Numbered from the stretch's first letter, positions 16,958-25,780 are shown. The stretch is 64,000 bases of DNA from Candidatus Scalindua sp. SCAELEC01 (GCA_004282745.1 SHMT01000013.1:62001-126000); one strand, 5' to 3'. Made by a program: numbers and translations. Notes: a model not told the origin generated them from the sequence alone.

Positions 16958-18933
16958 ACCAAGAAGAGAGAAAAGCGATTTATGAAAGGTTTAATTTGAC
17001 AAGTGAACTATTAAAAACAATAAACTGCCCTCAAGATTTGCGGAGATTAAAGATTGAGGAACTACCTGTTTTGGCAAAGGAAATACGGGAGTTTATTGTC
17101 GATACCGTTTCCCGAACCCCTGGCCATTTAGCTTCTAACCTTGGAGTAGTTGAGCTTACGATAGCGTTGCATTATGCATTTGAGTTCCTTACCGATAAGT
17201 TGATATGGGATGTAGGTCACCAGTGTTATGTCCATAAACTCTTAACGGGGCGAAGAGAAGGCTTTTCGACGTTAAGACAGTACAAGGGCCTAAGTGGATT
17301 TCCCAGCAAGAAAGAGAGTGAATACGATCCATTCATTTGCGGTCATGGCGGACATGCAATTTCAACGGCTCTAGGTTTGTCCTGTGCGGATAAAATAAAA
17401 GAGGTAGACCGTAAAATCGTGGCAGTTGTTGGAGACGCATCTATAGGTGAAGGCATGTCGTTTGAGGCCTTAAACCATGCAGGTGATTTAAAAAGAAACT
17501 TGATTGTGATCTTGAATGATAACGAGATGGGAATCTCTAGTACGGTTGGCGCATTTTCAAAATACCTCAATAAGATCCGGACAACCCCGCTTTTTTCTGA
17601 TTTTAAAAAGGAAGTCCACCATTTGCTGAAATATTTTCCTATCGTTGGTAAACGAATGGATCACACACTAGAACACATTACTGAAATTTTAAAACGAGAA
17701 ATTACGCCGGGGCAGATTTTTGTCGACTTGGGATTTAACTATTTCGGACCGATCGATGGCCACGACATAAAAACGCTGATTGAAATTCTAAACGATATCA
17801 AACCCTTGAACGGGCCTCTTCTGCTTCACGTAATTACGGAAAAAGGGAGGGGGTTTGAACCAGCTTCTTCTAATCCTGCACGCTACCATAGCGCGGGGAA
17901 GTTCCAAATGTGTAACGGAAAGGTTGTTGAACACCCGAAAGATCCCAAAAAAATCAGTTATACAAAAGTTTTTAGTGAAACTCTTATCGACCTCGCAAGT
18001 TCTAACAAAGAAATAGTAGCAATTACTGCTGCAATGCCAGAAGGAACAGGGCTTGATGCATTTGGCAAGGTATATCCAGAGAGGTATTTTGATGTTGGGA
18101 TGTGCGAACAGCATGCAATAGGACTAGCAAATGGCATAATCTCTGCCGGACTCAAACCAGTGGCTGCTATCTATTCAACATTTTTGCAACGAGCATACGA
18201 TCAAGTATTTCATGACATTTGCGTGCAAGGCCATAGTATGGTCTTTGCGCTTGATAGAGCTGGCATTGTTGGCAGTGACGGACCTACGCACAATGGGGTT
18301 TTTGACATAGCGTACCTGAGACACTTGCCGGGTATGGTTTTGATGGCCCCGAAGGACGGTTCAGAATTGAAGGCTATGTTAAGAAAAGCGGTGAGCGTCG
18401 ATTCTCCTGTTGCAATCCGTTATCCAAAGGATGATGTGCCGGATGAGGACCTTGGTAAAGTTTGTGATAACATCGAAATAGGGAAGGGTGAAATTGTTAG
18501 GGAAGGCCCGGATGGTGCCATTATCGCATATGGTGCAATGGTACAGACTTCCTTGAAATGTGCGGATATGCTTGCCGAACAAGATATTGAAATTACGGTT
18601 GTTAATGCTCGTTTTGCCAAGCCATTAGATGAAGCACTTATTTTAAAAATTGTGAGTACGAACCAAATCGTACTTACCGTAGAAGATCACACATTGGTTG
18701 ACGGATTTGGTACTGCAGTCTTAGAGTTGTTAAATGATAAAGGCGAAGAGACGAGCAATATTCATAGGCTGGGTATTCCGGATAGATTCATGGAACATGG
18801 TTCCCGTGATATTATATTGAAATCTGTTGGTATTGATGCGGAAGGTATTTGCGAAAGTTTTTTAGCTTGTTGGAACAATCTTGAACCTTCAAATATCAAT
18901 AATAAAGCAGGTTGCAAGCAGACTTTAGTATGA
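16954..18933 (+). CDS. dxs: 1-deoxy-D-xylulose-5-phosphate synthase
   Basis: The enzyme condenses pyruvate and glyceraldehyde 3-phosphate with thiamine diphosphate, the first step of the MEP isoprenoid route. Motifs are SRTPGHLASNLGVVELTIALH, IWDVGHQCYVHKLLTGRR, the TPP motif VVGDASIGEGMSFEALNH...NDNEMGIS, the transketolase-type second half CEQHAIGLANGIISAGLKP and DRAGIVGSDGPTHNGVFDIAYL, and the C-terminal VEDHTLVDGFGTAV. Length (about 650) is normal. The GTG at 16954 lies inside a 19-bp hairpin and lacks an SD site. A TTG at 16996 follows GAAAGG with 6-7 bp spacing, would begin the protein MTSELLKTIN and may be the real start. The stop overlaps the nadK ATG (ATGA). Confidence 0.92.
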   Translation: MNQEERKAIYERFNLTSELLKTINCPQDLRRLKIEELPVLAKEIREFIVDTVSRTPGHLASNLGVVELTIALHYAFEFLTDKLIWDVGHQCYVHKLLTGRREGFSTLRQYKGLSGFPSKKESEYDPFICGHGGHAISTALGLSCADKIKEVDRKIVAVVGDASIGEGMSFEALNHAGDLKRNLIVILNDNEMGISSTVGAFSKYLNKIRTTPLFSDFKKEVHHLLKYFPIVGKRMDHTLEHITEILKREITPGQIFVDLGFNYFGPIDGHDIKTLIEILNDIKPLNGPLLLHVITEKGRGFEPASSNPARYHSAGKFQMCNGKVVEHPKDPKKISYTKVFSETLIDLASSNKEIVAITAAMPEGTGLDAFGKVYPERYFDVGMCEQHAIGLANGIISAGLKPVAAIYSTFLQRAYDQVFHDICVQGHSMVFALDRAGIVGSDGPTHNGVFDIAYLRHLPGMVLMAPKDGSELKAMLRKAVSVDSPVAIRYPKDDVPDEDLGKVCDNIEIGKGEIVREGPDGAIIAYGAMVQTSLKCADMLAEQDIEITVVNARFAKPLDEALILKIVSTNQIVLTVEDHTLVDGFGTAVLELLNDKGEETSNIHRLGIPDRFMEHGSRDIILKSVGIDAEGICESFLACWNNLEPSNINNKAGCKQTLV

Positions 18934-19772
18934 AAAATATTCTTATCTTAGGTGATAATAGAAAGAAGAAGATACGCGACACAATTGCGGAACTGGAACC
19001 ACTGTTTCGGGAGAGGGCGGATCTTACGATAACGGATCTATCAGAAGAGGGTGAAACTGGGGAATTATCCGCTGATATAGCATATGTGTTTGGTGGAGAC
19101 GGTGCCATTTTAGCGGCTAACCGGAAGCTCTTTGGTAAACAGATCCCCATAATCGGCGTACATATGGGAAAATTTGGTTTTTTAGCAGAGCTGACCCCTC
19201 TGACAATCAACGAATCTTTAGAAAAAATTTTTTCCGGGAACTATGTTATTTCACAGAGAATGTTGCTAACGTGCCAGCTACTTCGTGCAAAAAAGATCAT
19301 TCAGAAGACTATCGGCTTAAATGATGCTGTGGTATCTAGGACTTCGTTCTCAAGACTCATTTCTATTAATTTGTATATAAATGGAAAGGAGGCGAATACG
19401 TATAGCTGCGATGGCCTAATCCTTTCCACTCCGGCTGGTTCGACGGCGCACTCTCTATCAGCTGGAGGTCCGATTCTTACCCCAGACCTAGAAGCCTTTG
19501 TTATAACGCCTATATGCCCTCACACCTTAACCAACCGACCGCTCGTTGTTTCCAGTGATTCTAAGATAGAAATGGAACAAGTTTCTCAATCTAAAGGTGT
19601 AGGATTGACCATAGATGGACAGATTCACGTTGATCTTATGGCCGGAGACAAAATTATCGTGGAGAAAGCTGAGGAGCGATTACAGATGGTTAATACCCAA
19701 GCAAGATCATTTTATGATGTTTTGCGAGGAAAATTGAACTGGAGGGGACAACCTACTTACGATGTCAACTAA
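18930..19772 (+). CDS. nadK: NAD kinase
   Basis: The protein of about 280 residues phosphorylates NAD to NADP. It contains the GGDG motif (VFGGDGAILAA, near residue 56), the conserved NDAVV near 133 (GLNDAVVSR), and SCDGLILSTPAGSTAHSLSAGGPI, the NAD-binding and catalytic region. ATG 18930 overlaps the dxs stop as ATGA, so translational coupling is likely; a TTG 18 bp upstream is possible but less attractive. The 3' end overlaps korA by 11 bp. Confidence 0.92.
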   Translation: MKNILILGDNRKKKIRDTIAELEPLFRERADLTITDLSEEGETGELSADIAYVFGGDGAILAANRKLFGKQIPIIGVHMGKFGFLAELTPLTINESLEKIFSGNYVISQRMLLTCQLLRAKKIIQKTIGLNDAVVSRTSFSRLISINLYINGKEANTYSCDGLILSTPAGSTAHSLSAGGPILTPDLEAFVITPICPHTLTNRPLVVSSDSKIEMEQVSQSKGVGLTIDGQIHVDLMAGDKIIVEKAEERLQMVNTQARSFYDVLRGKLNWRGQPTYDVN

Positions 19773-20856
19773 CAAAGATCAGAAATTTCTGTTAACCGGT
19801 AATGAGGCGTCTGCAGAAGCTGCAATACTGGCGGGTTGTAGATATTATTATGGATATCCTATTACGCCTCAAAATGAAATTATGACTCATATGTCAATAC
19901 GGATGCCCCAGGTTGGTGGTACCTTTATCCAGGTGGAAAGCGAATTAGCCGCCATCTATATGGTTTATGGCAGTGCTGCCGCGGGAGGAAGAACCATGAC
20001 ATCTTCCTCTAGCCCTGGCATCAGTCTTAAACAAGAGGGGATCTCCTACCTGGCTGGTAGCGAACTCCCGTGCGTGATTATCAATATGCAACGTGGCGGT
20101 CCTGGATTGGGAGACATCTCTCCTGCACAGTCTGACTACTTTCAGGCGGTTAAAGGGGGAGGACATGGGGACTACCATACAATCGTTTTAGCGCCAAGCT
20201 CAGTTCAGGAGGCAGCCGATCTCGTTTTCGATGCATTTGATCTTGCAGATTGTTATACAAATCCTGTGATGATCCTTGGAGACGCACAACTGGGACAGAT
20301 GATGGAACCCGTTATATTTGATAAAAAGCAGAAAACAGATCTATCTGCGAAGACTTGGGCATTGACTGGTGCCCGTGGGAGAAAAAGAAATATTGTTAAA
20401 TCTTTCTATCCGGTTAAAGGTGAACTTGAAGTGTTTAACACTAAACTGCAAAAGAAGTATCGGGAGGTTGAGGCCGAGGAAGTTCGTTATGAAGAGATAG
20501 ATACCCAAAATGCCGACATCGTTATTGTCGCTTACGGTACCAGCGCCAGGATCTGCAGAGAGGTGCTTAGAGATGCAAAAAAGAAAAACCTGAAAATAGG
20601 CATGATACGTCCCATTACTCTCTGGCCATTCCCAAGCGTTATTATTGGGAGAGTAGCAGAGAGAGTGCAATCGATGCTAACGGTTGAGATGAGTGCCGGT
20701 CAGATGATTGAAGATGTTCGACTCTCGGTGAATGGCAAATGCCCCGTCCATTTTTACGGGAGAACGGGTGGAGGAATCCCTTCGCCTAAAGAGATTCTCA
20801 ATAAAATTATTGAATTGTCAACTATTAAAGAAAAGGTTACTTGTGCCACTTCCTAA
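19762..20856 (+). CDS. korA: 2-oxoacid:ferredoxin oxidoreductase, alpha subunit (KorA/VorB type)
   Basis: The 364-residue subunit belongs to the multi-subunit 2-oxoacid:acceptor oxidoreductases. It opens LLTGNEASAEAAILAGCRYY then YGYPITPQNEI, the pyrimidine-binding domain, and has the family stretch GGRTMTSSSSPGISLKQEGI and NMQRGGPGLGDISPAQSD. The C-terminal part (from about 250, DIVIVAYGTSARICREVLRD) is the transketolase C-terminal-like domain. Sequence features fit the 2-oxoglutarate or branched-chain 2-oxoacid members rather than pyruvate enzymes; the exact substrate cannot be read from sequence. It overlaps nadK by 11 bp and is followed by korB after 23 bp. Confidence 0.88.
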   Translation: MSTNKDQKFLLTGNEASAEAAILAGCRYYYGYPITPQNEIMTHMSIRMPQVGGTFIQVESELAAIYMVYGSAAAGGRTMTSSSSPGISLKQEGISYLAGSELPCVIINMQRGGPGLGDISPAQSDYFQAVKGGGHGDYHTIVLAPSSVQEAADLVFDAFDLADCYTNPVMILGDAQLGQMMEPVIFDKKQKTDLSAKTWALTGARGRKRNIVKSFYPVKGELEVFNTKLQKKYREVEAEEVRYEEIDTQNADIVIVAYGTSARICREVLRDAKKKNLKIGMIRPITLWPFPSVIIGRVAERVQSMLTVEMSAGQMIEDVRLSVNGKCPVHFYGRTGGGIPSPKEILNKIIELSTIKEKVTCATS

Positions 20857-20879
20857 GATTTTGCAGGAGAACGATTAAG

Positions 20880-21626
20880 ATGGAACCCACGTATAAAAAA
20901 CCGGAAACATTGATTGATACGCCCACCCACTATTGCCCGGGATGCGGTCACGGTATTGTTCACCGATTAATTGCCGAAATCATTGATGAGTTGGATATAA
21001 AGGAGAAGACGATAGGGTTGGCACCTGTGGGATGTGCCGTACTTGCATATAATTACCTTGATATCGATATGTGTGAGGCTGCCCATGGACGTCCACCGGC
21101 GGTAGCAACGGGAATAAAACGGGTCCACCCTGACAACGTTGTCTTCTCTTATCAAGGTGATGGTGACTTGGCTGCAATTGGCACTGCAGAGATTATTCAT
21201 ACCGCAAACCGAGGAGAAAATATCACGGTGATATTTGTAAATAACGCAGTCTATGGTATGACAAACGGTCAGATGGCGCCAACCACATTACTTAACCAAA
21301 GGACACTCACCACCCCTCAAGGACGTGATCCAATTGCTGACGGATATCCCTTACGCATGTGCGAAATTCTCTCCATAATTGATGGTAGTCGCTTTATCGC
21401 AAGGACCTCAATTACTTCACCAAAAAACATCAACAAGGCAAAAGAGATGATAAAAAAAGGGTTTCAGACACAAATAGAAAAGAGAGGATTTTCGTTAATA
21501 GAGGTCCTTTCAACCTGTCCCGTATACTGGCATATGACTCCTTGTGAATCAATGAAGTACATAGATGACCAAATGACCAAGACATTCCCCTTGGGTATCT
21601 TCAAGGATTGGGAAATCGATAATTAG
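20880..21626 (+). CDS. korB: 2-oxoacid:ferredoxin oxidoreductase, beta (TPP-binding) subunit
   Basis: The 248-residue subunit carries HYCPGCGHGIVHRLIAEI, whose Cys residues are the usual cluster/TPP-side pair, and the TPP-Mg motif YQGDGDLAAIGTAEIIHTANRGENITVIFVNNAVYGMT. The ATG at 20880 is preceded by a good SD (GCAGGAGAACG); longer readings upstream are less likely. It works with the alpha and gamma subunits to oxidise a 2-oxoacid to acyl-CoA and reduce ferredoxin. Confidence 0.9.
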   Translation: MEPTYKKPETLIDTPTHYCPGCGHGIVHRLIAEIIDELDIKEKTIGLAPVGCAVLAYNYLDIDMCEAAHGRPPAVATGIKRVHPDNVVFSYQGDGDLAAIGTAEIIHTANRGENITVIFVNNAVYGMTNGQMAPTTLLNQRTLTTPQGRDPIADGYPLRMCEILSIIDGSRFIARTSITSPKNINKAKEMIKKGFQTQIEKRGFSLIEVLSTCPVYWHMTPCESMKYIDDQMTKTFPLGIFKDWEIDN

Positions 21627-21652
21627 GGCGTAAATCAAAGAGAGTTTTCAAA

Positions 21653-22201
21653 ATGACAGAAAAGGTAATACTAGCAGGTTTGGGTGGGCAGGGTATGATG
21701 CTTCTTGGAAGATTGATTGCGCAGGCAGTAATGCTTGAAGAGAAAAATGTAACCTTTTTCCCCTCTTATGGTACCGAGGTGCGGGGTGGCACCGCCTATT
21801 ACCATTTAATCGTCTCAAATGAGGAAATTTTCTCACCGGTTATTGAGGAGGCAGATACGCTTATTATGATGAATTTGCCCTCTTATCTTAAATTTAAGGG
21901 TTTCCTCAAACCCAATAGCTCACTCTTTTTAAACTCATCTATGATTGATAAAGTAGACGTCCCTGAGAGTGTTAACATTTTTAGAATTCCCGCTACGGAA
22001 ATTGCAAATGATCTCGGCAATGTTGTAGCATCAAATATGGTTATGCTGGGAGCATACAATGCGGTTAAGAATTTGATTTCTATACCAACCTTCCTCTCAT
22101 GCCTCCAAAATGTGTTACAAGGGAAAAAAGCCCCCTTTTTCAGAGTGAACAAACTGGCTGTTGAACGCGGAATAGACTTTGTCAATCTTTCGAAAAAATA
22201 A
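21653..22201 (+). CDS. korC: 2-oxoacid:ferredoxin oxidoreductase, gamma subunit
   Basis: The 182-residue protein begins MTEKVILAGLGGQGMMLLGR, the family's gamma signature, and continues with the conserved FFPSYGTEVRGGTAYYHLIVS. It binds CoA in the related enzymes. A delta (2[4Fe-4S] ferredoxin-like) subunit, present in many operons of this type, is not found on either side, so electrons must reach a separately encoded ferredoxin. Its end almost touches the convergent anmK (8 bp). Confidence 0.88.
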   Translation: MTEKVILAGLGGQGMMLLGRLIAQAVMLEEKNVTFFPSYGTEVRGGTAYYHLIVSNEEIFSPVIEEADTLIMMNLPSYLKFKGFLKPNSSLFLNSSMIDKVDVPESVNIFRIPATEIANDLGNVVASNMVMLGAYNAVKNLISIPTFLSCLQNVLQGKKAPFFRVNKLAVERGIDFVNLSKK

Positions 22202-22209
22202 AATACTCA

Positions 22210-23412
22210 TCAGCTCCCGAGGATTATCTTTCCCAAAACAACTTTCTCTTTTGCGCCTGTAGAAGAGGGGATATTGGCAGGGGTACCGTAAACGGTTTCG
22301 TTGGCAAGGAGAGCAAATGACATGGCCTCTTTTGCGTCTGCCGGTATCCCGAAATCATCCGTTTGCCTTATTCTCATGCAGGGTAAATAGTCACCCAAGA
22401 ATTTCATTAAGGTACGATTATGCACCCCGCCGCCACCCAAGACCACCTCCTCTATTCTGTGTAACGGTTGGATAAAGTTTCTGTAACTGTCTGATATGGA
22501 CTTTGCCGTAAAAGCGGTAACCGTCGCAATCGCATCTGAGTCGTTCAGCCTCTTTTGCTTCATCTCTTCATACAGATTGTCCGCAAAGTCAATCCCGAAA
22601 TCCTCTCTCCCTGTGGATTTTGGAGGTTGCTTTGTTACAAATGGGTGAGCGCACAATCTGTCCAGGAAATGTTGATCCGGTCTCCCTCTTGAGGCCAATG
22701 CACCATCTTTGTCAAATTTTGCCCTCCCGTTTGTTATCTTTTCAGCAAAACGGTCAATTACCATATTGCCCGGCCCGGAATCAAAGGCGATGACCTTATT
22801 GATATCACAATCACCGGGTAAAAGTGCAACATTTGCAATACCCCCAATGTTCTGAATAGCACGGCAGACACCATCTCTTCCAAGCAGAATAAAATCAGTG
22901 TACGGCACCAGCGGTGCACCGTCTCCCCCAACGGCAATGTCCCGTGTTCTGAAATCGGCAATGGTAGTTATTCCTGTTTCCTGAGCAATAACGGAAGGTT
23001 CACCAATTTGCAGAGTTGACCCTTCATTGATATTTACGATCCCCTTTGATGCCGGAAGATGGTAAACTGTATGCCCATGGGAACCCACCAGATCGATCTC
23101 TGAAAGTGGAATTGATATTTTTTCTGCAATACGTCTTACGCTGTTGGCAAAAAGTTTACCCAGGGTAAAATTCAGCCGGCAGACCAGATCGACAGATCCC
23201 GTCTCTCTTTTCGATGATCGAAGAATCATCTCTCTTATCTCATCCGAATATGGGTAAGTTTCAAACCCTATGAAGTCAACTTTCGTTGTCAAACCGCTCC
23301 CCTCAATCTTAATGAGGCATGCATCGATACCGTCACAAGATGTACCGGACATCAGACCAACAACGGTTCGGCTATTTTTGCTTTGTAAACGAATCAGTTT
23401 TTCAATAGACAT
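22210..23412 (-). CDS. anmK: Anhydro-N-acetylmuramic acid kinase
   Basis: The 400-residue enzyme converts 1,6-anhydro-MurNAc, from recycled peptidoglycan, to MurNAc-6-phosphate. The ATPase phosphate motif is VVGLMSGTSCDGIDACLI (about residues 18-34). Further conserved parts are LVGSHGHTVYHLPA, STLQIGEPSVIAQETGITTIADFR, DFGIDFADN-type catalytic region (GREDFGIDFADN) and VLGGGGVHNRTLM. Length is near the usual 370-400. Its start lies next to the vapC pseudogene, and its 3' end is convergent with korC. Confidence 0.92.
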   Translation of the reverse strand: MSIEKLIRLQSKNSRTVVGLMSGTSCDGIDACLIKIEGSGLTTKVDFIGFETYPYSDEIREMILRSSKRETGSVDLVCRLNFTLGKLFANSVRRIAEKISIPLSEIDLVGSHGHTVYHLPASKGIVNINEGSTLQIGEPSVIAQETGITTIADFRTRDIAVGGDGAPLVPYTDFILLGRDGVCRAIQNIGGIANVALLPGDCDINKVIAFDSGPGNMVIDRFAEKITNGRAKFDKDGALASRGRPDQHFLDRLCAHPFVTKQPPKSTGREDFGIDFADNLYEEMKQKRLNDSDAIATVTAFTAKSISDSYRNFIQPLHRIEEVVLGGGGVHNRTLMKFLGDYLPCMRIRQTDDFGIPADAKEAMSFALLANETVYGTPANIPSSTGAKEKVVLGKIILGS

Positions 23413-23416
23413 CTTG

Positions 23417-23844
23417 TTAAATTAAGGTACGGAAAAAAGTGATAGTATAAATGCATTGCACCTTTAATTTCAAGTACTTATTATAACCGATGAAGTCACT
23501 GTCTACTGTGAAAATACTGAGCTTTTCAAGATTTGAAACAGAGCAAATTAAGAAATCAGTTGTTGATCCTTGAATTCCATTTTTGCGATATAAATTACTT
23601 AATTCTGCTGCTTTAACAAAGTGATCTGTTTTTAAAATAATATCTTCAAAAAAGACAGGGTATGTTTTAGTTTATTAAACTGCGAGGGATTTGAAATACC
23701 AGAAAGAAGTTCCTGTCTGATAGGTCCAATAATAACGATTCTCCCATCATCGATAAAATCTTTTAGTTGATTTGTAAGATTTAAATTTGGAGTCTTTTTT
23801 CTTAATACTTGAGACCAGATGCAAGTATCCATCAGAATTTTCAT
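23417..23844 (-). pseudogene. vapC: VapC-type PIN-domain toxin, frameshifted
   Basis: The frame starts MKILMDTCIWSQVLRKKTP (PIN domain first Asp) and passes IVIIGPIRQELLSGIS, then ends prematurely after LSFLKILF. A one-base shift at the A-run 23648-23653 (T-run on the coding strand) restores the rest: FEDIILKTDHFVKAAELSNL, YRKNGIQGSTTDFLICSV and IFTVDSDFIGYNKYL, including the later acidic residues of the nuclease site. The gene is therefore complete apart from one indel in a homopolymer. It may be a true null allele, a phase-variable state or a sequencing error. The start overlaps the vapB stop (ATGA). Confidence 0.75.
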
Positions 23845-24038
23845 CTTTTTCTGGCCTTTTTATAGTCAAAATTTTTATCAAATTCGATACTACCAAATAA
23901 ATCAAGTACTTCTAATTGTTTTTTGTGAGCAATGTATTCCTTCAGTGCTGTTGTCACCGTTTCTTTTTTTGTTTTATGATGTCCAATTTTTTGAGCTTTA
24001 ATTATTAATTTATCATCTATATCCAAATTTGTTGCCAT
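23841..24038 (-). CDS. vapB: VapB-type antitoxin
   Basis: The 65-residue protein reads MATNLDIDDKLIIKAQKIGH then HKTKKETVTTALKEYIAHKK, the ribbon-helix-helix pattern of VapB antitoxins (DUF2191 type), and ends in a basic toxin-binding tail. The second ATG (24038) is chosen because GGAGGTGG lies directly before it; an ATG 12 bp upstream is part of that site. The stop overlaps the vapC start. A TGTGT/ACACA dyad near 24053-24080 may be its operator. Confidence 0.82.
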   Translation of the reverse strand: MATNLDIDDKLIIKAQKIGHHKTKKETVTTALKEYIAHKKQLEVLDLFGSIEFDKNFDYKKARKR

Positions 24039-24173
24039 AACCACCTCCATTCACACAAATAGTAACACAACTACATGTGTGGGCAAAGGTCTGAATTACA
24101 TCCTCATCACCGTCAGCAAAAAACAGAGCGAGGAACGAGCGGCGCTTTTTGCTGTCCGTGTGTATCTGATTGT

Positions 24174-25005
24174 GTGTGCCCGGCGTGAGCATGATCTTAT
24201 GAGGTGAAAGTTCTCTGTACATTTCCGGTAAGGAGTCATGTAGTGACTATAACAAAAAGTACTATACGAAGGCAAGGGCTAAAGGGTGACCTGAGGTTTG
24301 AAGGAAACCTGCGAGTCAAGCCTGCCCCGGACTTGATCCGGGGGGCAGAAATCGCATATAAGGCCGAACTCCTAGGCGAGGGAGCACAACATTCCGAAGC
24401 CCGTCCGGAGAACATGGGGATGGTAAATGTGACAATTGTGCAGGGAAAGATCATGCAATCAATTGCTAAGATTTTCGAATCCATTTTTAACACAAATTAC
24501 TCGGATTTCAGCTACGTTGACGATCTGGCGGTCTTTGTCAAGTCAGAGCGAGCGGGTAACAGGGTCATAAAAAGTATTACAAATTACCTGGAGAAGAAAC
24601 TCAAGGTAACCGTGAATCGCAAGAAAAGTAAGGTCCGAAAAGTTAGAGAGAGTGCTGTATTGGGTTTCCATATCCATTTCAAGAAACTGAGAACAACTGA
24701 GCCCAAAGTTCGGACAAAGGAGGCTATTAATATGGTTCTCAGTCGGAAGAGCTATTGGCGTCTCTCAAAAACTTTGGCTACCAATTGCGGTTTGTCCAAT
24801 GCGACTTTTGAGAAAGAAGGGCTCATCTCCATTCGAGAGCTATGGTGCAAGGTTCATCATCTGGCTACGGCCCGATAGACACTTGATATGGAATCGGCTT
24901 GTCCGAGGAAATACTCTGTGATAAACAGGCTAGGCGCCAAATACAGACCCGTATGTTTGGTGCTGTGGGAGGGAGCCGCTAGAGCGGATTCCTATCCCGA
25001 TTATG
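24174..25005 (+). mobile_element. Internally deleted group II intron
   Basis: The 5' end resembles the bacterial group II intron start: GTGTGCCCGGCG at 24174, then GAGGTGAAAGTTCTC. The 3' part has the domain V-VI pattern (CCCGTATGTTTGGTGCTGTG, GGAGGGAGCCGC, then CCTATCCCGATT at about 24990-25005). A typical element is 2-2.5 kb; only about 830 bp remains, because most of the reverse transcriptase gene between the 5' domains and the YVDD motif is missing. A CCCCGGACTTGATCCGGGG palindrome sits inside at about 24328. It cannot be mobile by itself. Exact ends are estimates. Confidence 0.65.
24425..24878 (+). pseudogene. Remnant of a group II intron reverse transcriptase/maturase
   Basis: The reading frame (open from about 24204) contains FSYVDDLAVFVKSERAGNRV, the RT active-site motif (YVDD), then the downstream LKVTVNRKKSKVRKVRESAV and LGFHIHFKK region and a maturase-like KSYWRLSKTLATNCGLSNATF...LISIRELW. 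The first RT motifs (fingers, motif A) are absent. The protein is therefore the C-terminal half of an intron-encoded protein inside the deleted intron. It ends at TAG, and the domain V-like sequence follows. Confidence 0.7.
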
Positions 25006-25009
25006 TGTT

Positions 25010-25339
25010 TTATTTGCTTAATTTTGCACTGGCAAGGCGGTTTATACTGACTCCTGCTTCTGCAGCTTGTATCGCAAGCCTTCTATGTTCTTCTGGTGGA
25101 ACTCGCACCATAAACTTACCGCTATAATTTTTATTAGCAATTGGATCTGGTATTTCTTCTCCGCTCTTTTTCATATCAGCTATTACATCAGCAATAACTT
25201 TACGTATACCTCTTAATGCTCCCTCAGGAGTCTTTGAGAGCCAGCTTAAGCTTGGAAATTCTGCACACAACCCTACATATTCGTTGTCTTCTGACGACCA
25301 AGTAACGCGGTAAGTATAGTGATCATTTTTAAGTGCCAT
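25010..25339 (-). CDS. hicB: HicB-type antitoxin
   Basis: The 109-residue protein has the HicB partial RNase H fold at the start (YTYRVTWSSEDNEYVGLCAE, FPSLSWLSKTPEGALRGIRK) and a C-terminal ribbon-helix-helix DNA-binding segment (KFMVRVPPEEHRRLAIQAAE, then SINRLASAKL). It binds HicA and represses the operon. It overlaps hicA by 11 bp in the usual toxin-first order. The 3' end lies just beside the group II intron end. Confidence 0.88.
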   Translation of the reverse strand: MALKNDHYTYRVTWSSEDNEYVGLCAEFPSLSWLSKTPEGALRGIRKVIADVIADMKKSGEEIPDPIANKNYSGKFMVRVPPEEHRRLAIQAAEAGVSINRLASAKLSK

Positions 25340-25583
25340 AATTTATCTCCAATATGTCAATGGCCGTAAGCACTTGTTTCACTTGATATGCTTTAGCCTT
25401 TCCTTTATTATTCTGAATATTTACCCTCGGGTCTCCTTTCCATGGTGTTTTGTATACTCGATGACTGCTCCCTCTCTGACGTGCATTCCCAAAATAATAA
25501 TCACAAACCGTGCAAAGTTCCTTGAATCTTATATTATTAGGACTTCGACGCATTTGTTCGAGAATATCTTTTATCTTGCCCAT
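25329..25583 (-). CDS. hicA: HicA-type mRNA interferase toxin
   Basis: The 84-residue protein has the HicA dsRBD-like fold with the key GSSHRVYKTPWKGDPRVNIQ (the active His in GSSH) and GKAKAYQVKQVLTAID at the end. It is slightly longer than the commonest HicA (about 60) but in the range of this subgroup. HicA cleaves mRNA independently of the ribosome. An operator-like palindrome lies 13 bp upstream. It appears intact. Confidence 0.88.
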   Translation of the reverse strand: MGKIKDILEQMRRSPNNIRFKELCTVCDYYFGNARQRGSSHRVYKTPWKGDPRVNIQNNKGKAKAYQVKQVLTAIDILEINYGT

Positions 25584-25595
25584 GCTTTAATATAG

Positions 25596-25614
25596 TATCA
25601 TTAATGATATCATT
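25596..25614. promoter_or_regulatory. Overlapping palindromes upstream of hicA
   Basis: TATCATTAATGATATCATT contains two overlapping perfect palindromes (TATCATTAATGATA and AATGATATCATT), 13 bp before the hicA start. This is where the ribbon-helix-helix domain of HicB would be expected to bind. Confidence 0.55.
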
Positions 25615-25655
25615 GTCAAGGCTAGAATGTGAATGAATACTTATATTGTTCTGAT

Positions 25656-25780
25656 ACATAACGTCCTGCATAAGCAACCACCGCCTGTGCGCAATGCTTG
25701 TAAGAGAGGCTTAAAGCGGCAGCCTCAATAAATATTGAATCGAGTAGTTTTTGGTGGTTGGCTTAATGCGCTTGTTATGT
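25656..25780 (-). other. Integron attC recombination site
   Basis: Read on the minus strand, the 125-bp site runs from ACATAACAAGCGCATTAAGC to GCTTATGCAGGACGTTATGT. The outer boxes are perfectly inverted (ACATAAC / GTTATGT), the inner boxes are GCATTAAGC and GCTTATGC with one extra unpaired base on one arm, and further pairing (CCAACCACC / GGTGGTTG) continues inside. The unpaired base and the core GTTATG are hallmarks of attC. The stop codon of the gene at 25775 lies in its first box, the normal gene-cassette layout. No integron integrase is in the window. Confidence 0.8.

Noticed and set aside
24204-24424. N-terminal part of the frame before the RT motif (KPAPDLIRG...)
   Set aside because: This peptide is the translation of group II intron 5' sequence and a CCCCGGACTTGATCCGGGG palindrome, not a protein domain.
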